The notes beneath the pieces are model-generated. The model was not told the DNA's origin. It ran no database searches and saw only the letters and a program-made list of their open reading frames with translations. This document shows, in pieces, positions 5,822 to 6,469 of a stretch of DNA of 6,469 nucleotides. The DNA comes from Gammaproteobacteria bacterium (lineage in GTDB: Bacteria > Pseudomonadota > Gammaproteobacteria > Pseudomonadales > UBA7434): contig JAJRPK010000023.1 of the NCBI GenBank assembly GCA_024280785.1, positions 1-6,469 on the forward strand, written 5' to 3'. Made by a program: the position numbers and the translations under genes. Position 1 is the first letter of the stretch, and the number at the start of each line of letters is the position of its first letter.

Positions 5822-6469
5822 CTAATCGACCGAGCCAGGAATAATAGGGGTGGTTGAACTTACATCGGCATTTTGGCCTCGATGGCGCAAAAGATGGTCC
5901 ATAATCACGATAGCTAACATGGCTTCAGCAATGGGCACTGCTCGGATGCCTACGCAAGGATCATGTCGCCCCGTTGTGATTACTTCGACAGATTCTCCAT
6001 CACGATTGATACTTTCGCCGGGCAGACGGATGCTAGATGTCGGCTTTAACGCGATGTGTGCGATAATATCCTGGCCTGAAGATATCCCCCCTAACACGCC
6101 TCCGGCATTATTGGATTTAAAACCCTGCTGCGTAAGCTCGTCACGATGCTCACTACCTTTTTGCTCGACTGAAGTAAAACCCGAGCCCAACTCGACTCCT
6201 TTGACGGCGTTAATACTCATTAAGGCGTGGGCAATATCGGCATCTAAACGATCAAAGACTGGCTCACCCAAACCAACGGGCATTGCTGTTGCGACGACAG
6301 TAATTTTGGCGCCAATGGAATTGCCTTCTTTATTCAGCGCCGTCATATAGCTTTCCAGTTCTGGCACTAATGCTGAGTCGGGGCAGAAAAAATCGTTCTT
6401 AGCAATTTCATCCCATTCTACTCGATTAATTTTTAGCGGCCCGAGTTGGGCGAGATAGGCTCTTATTTG
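5822..6469 (-). CDS. aroC: Chorismate synthase, C-terminal 215 residues (5' end outside window)
   Basis: AroC converts 5-enolpyruvylshikimate 3-phosphate to chorismate, the last common step to aromatic amino acids, folates and quinones, using reduced FMN. The frame is open to the window edge (first visible residues QIRAYLAQLGPL), so this is the C-terminal part of a protein usually about 360 residues long. Recognisable stretches include KEGNSIGAKITVVA, GLGEPVFDRLDADIAHALMS, GSEHRDEL, SNNAGGVLGGISSGQ, ALKPTSSI, and the family signature RHDPCVGIRAVPIAEAM near the end. An internal GTG at 6367 is not the start, since conserved sequence continues upstream. It is the first visible gene of a minus-strand cluster with the transporter and phosphatase genes; any promoter lies outside the window. 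It appears intact and functional over the visible part. Confidence 0.97.
   Translation of the reverse strand, partial: QIRAYLAQLGPLKINRVEWDEIAKNDFFCPDSALVPELESYMTALNKEGNSIGAKITVVATAMPVGLGEPVFDRLDADIAHALMSINAVKGVELGSGFTSVEQKGSEHRDELTQQGFKSNNAGGVLGGISSGQDIIAHIALKPTSSIRLPGESINRDGESVEVITTGRHDPCVGIRAVPIAEAMLAIVIMDHLLRHRGQNADVSSTTPIIPGSVD

Noticed and set aside
5850..6350. Long plus-strand open frame opposite aroC
   Set aside because: It is the shadow of the strongly conserved aroC frame, with no ribosome site or family resemblance.

Overview
The window joins two kinds of DNA at a XerC/XerD dif site (1712-1739). It suggests a marine-type gammaproteobacterium. The dif site matches the Escherichia coli dif at 25 of 28 positions by my alignment. 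The aroC C-terminus is strongly gammaproteobacterial in wording, and aroC is followed by an MFS_1_like transporter gene, a neighbourhood I recall from Pseudomonas-like and Cellvibrio-like genomes. I cannot name the species.

Left part (1-1711): the end of what looks like a dif-integrated phage or phage-like element. A tight plus-strand operon of small genes with overlapping stop/start codons encodes an unrecognised Gly/Ala-rich protein (4-354), a membrane-anchored virion or peptidoglycan-hydrolase-like protein (354-821), and small single-span membrane proteins (818-1054, 1077-1226 and possibly a nested 1054-1173). A convergent minus-strand gene (1213-1629) encodes a helix-turn-helix-like phage protein with an RRW motif. 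Small anchored proteins plus a lytic-domain protein suggest a tailless, membrane-containing phage, but no capsid or packaging gene is visible, so this is inference.

Right part (1740-6469): ordinary chromosome, all on the minus strand and transcribed toward dif. From right to left it holds the 3' part of aroC (chorismate synthase), an MFS transporter gene broken by one in-frame TAG, a Cof-type HAD phosphatase gene, and a long-chain acyl-CoA synthetase gene with its own promoter. aroC, the transporter and the phosphatase are closely spaced and probably share a transcript.

The observations most worth checking are: (1) a possible -1 ribosomal frameshift, on an A AAA AAA heptamer in the right phase, joining a 30-codon ORF with a good Shine-Dalgarno to the RRW-motif gene; (2) the dif site as the edge of the element; (3) the amber codon at codon 30 of an otherwise intact transporter.
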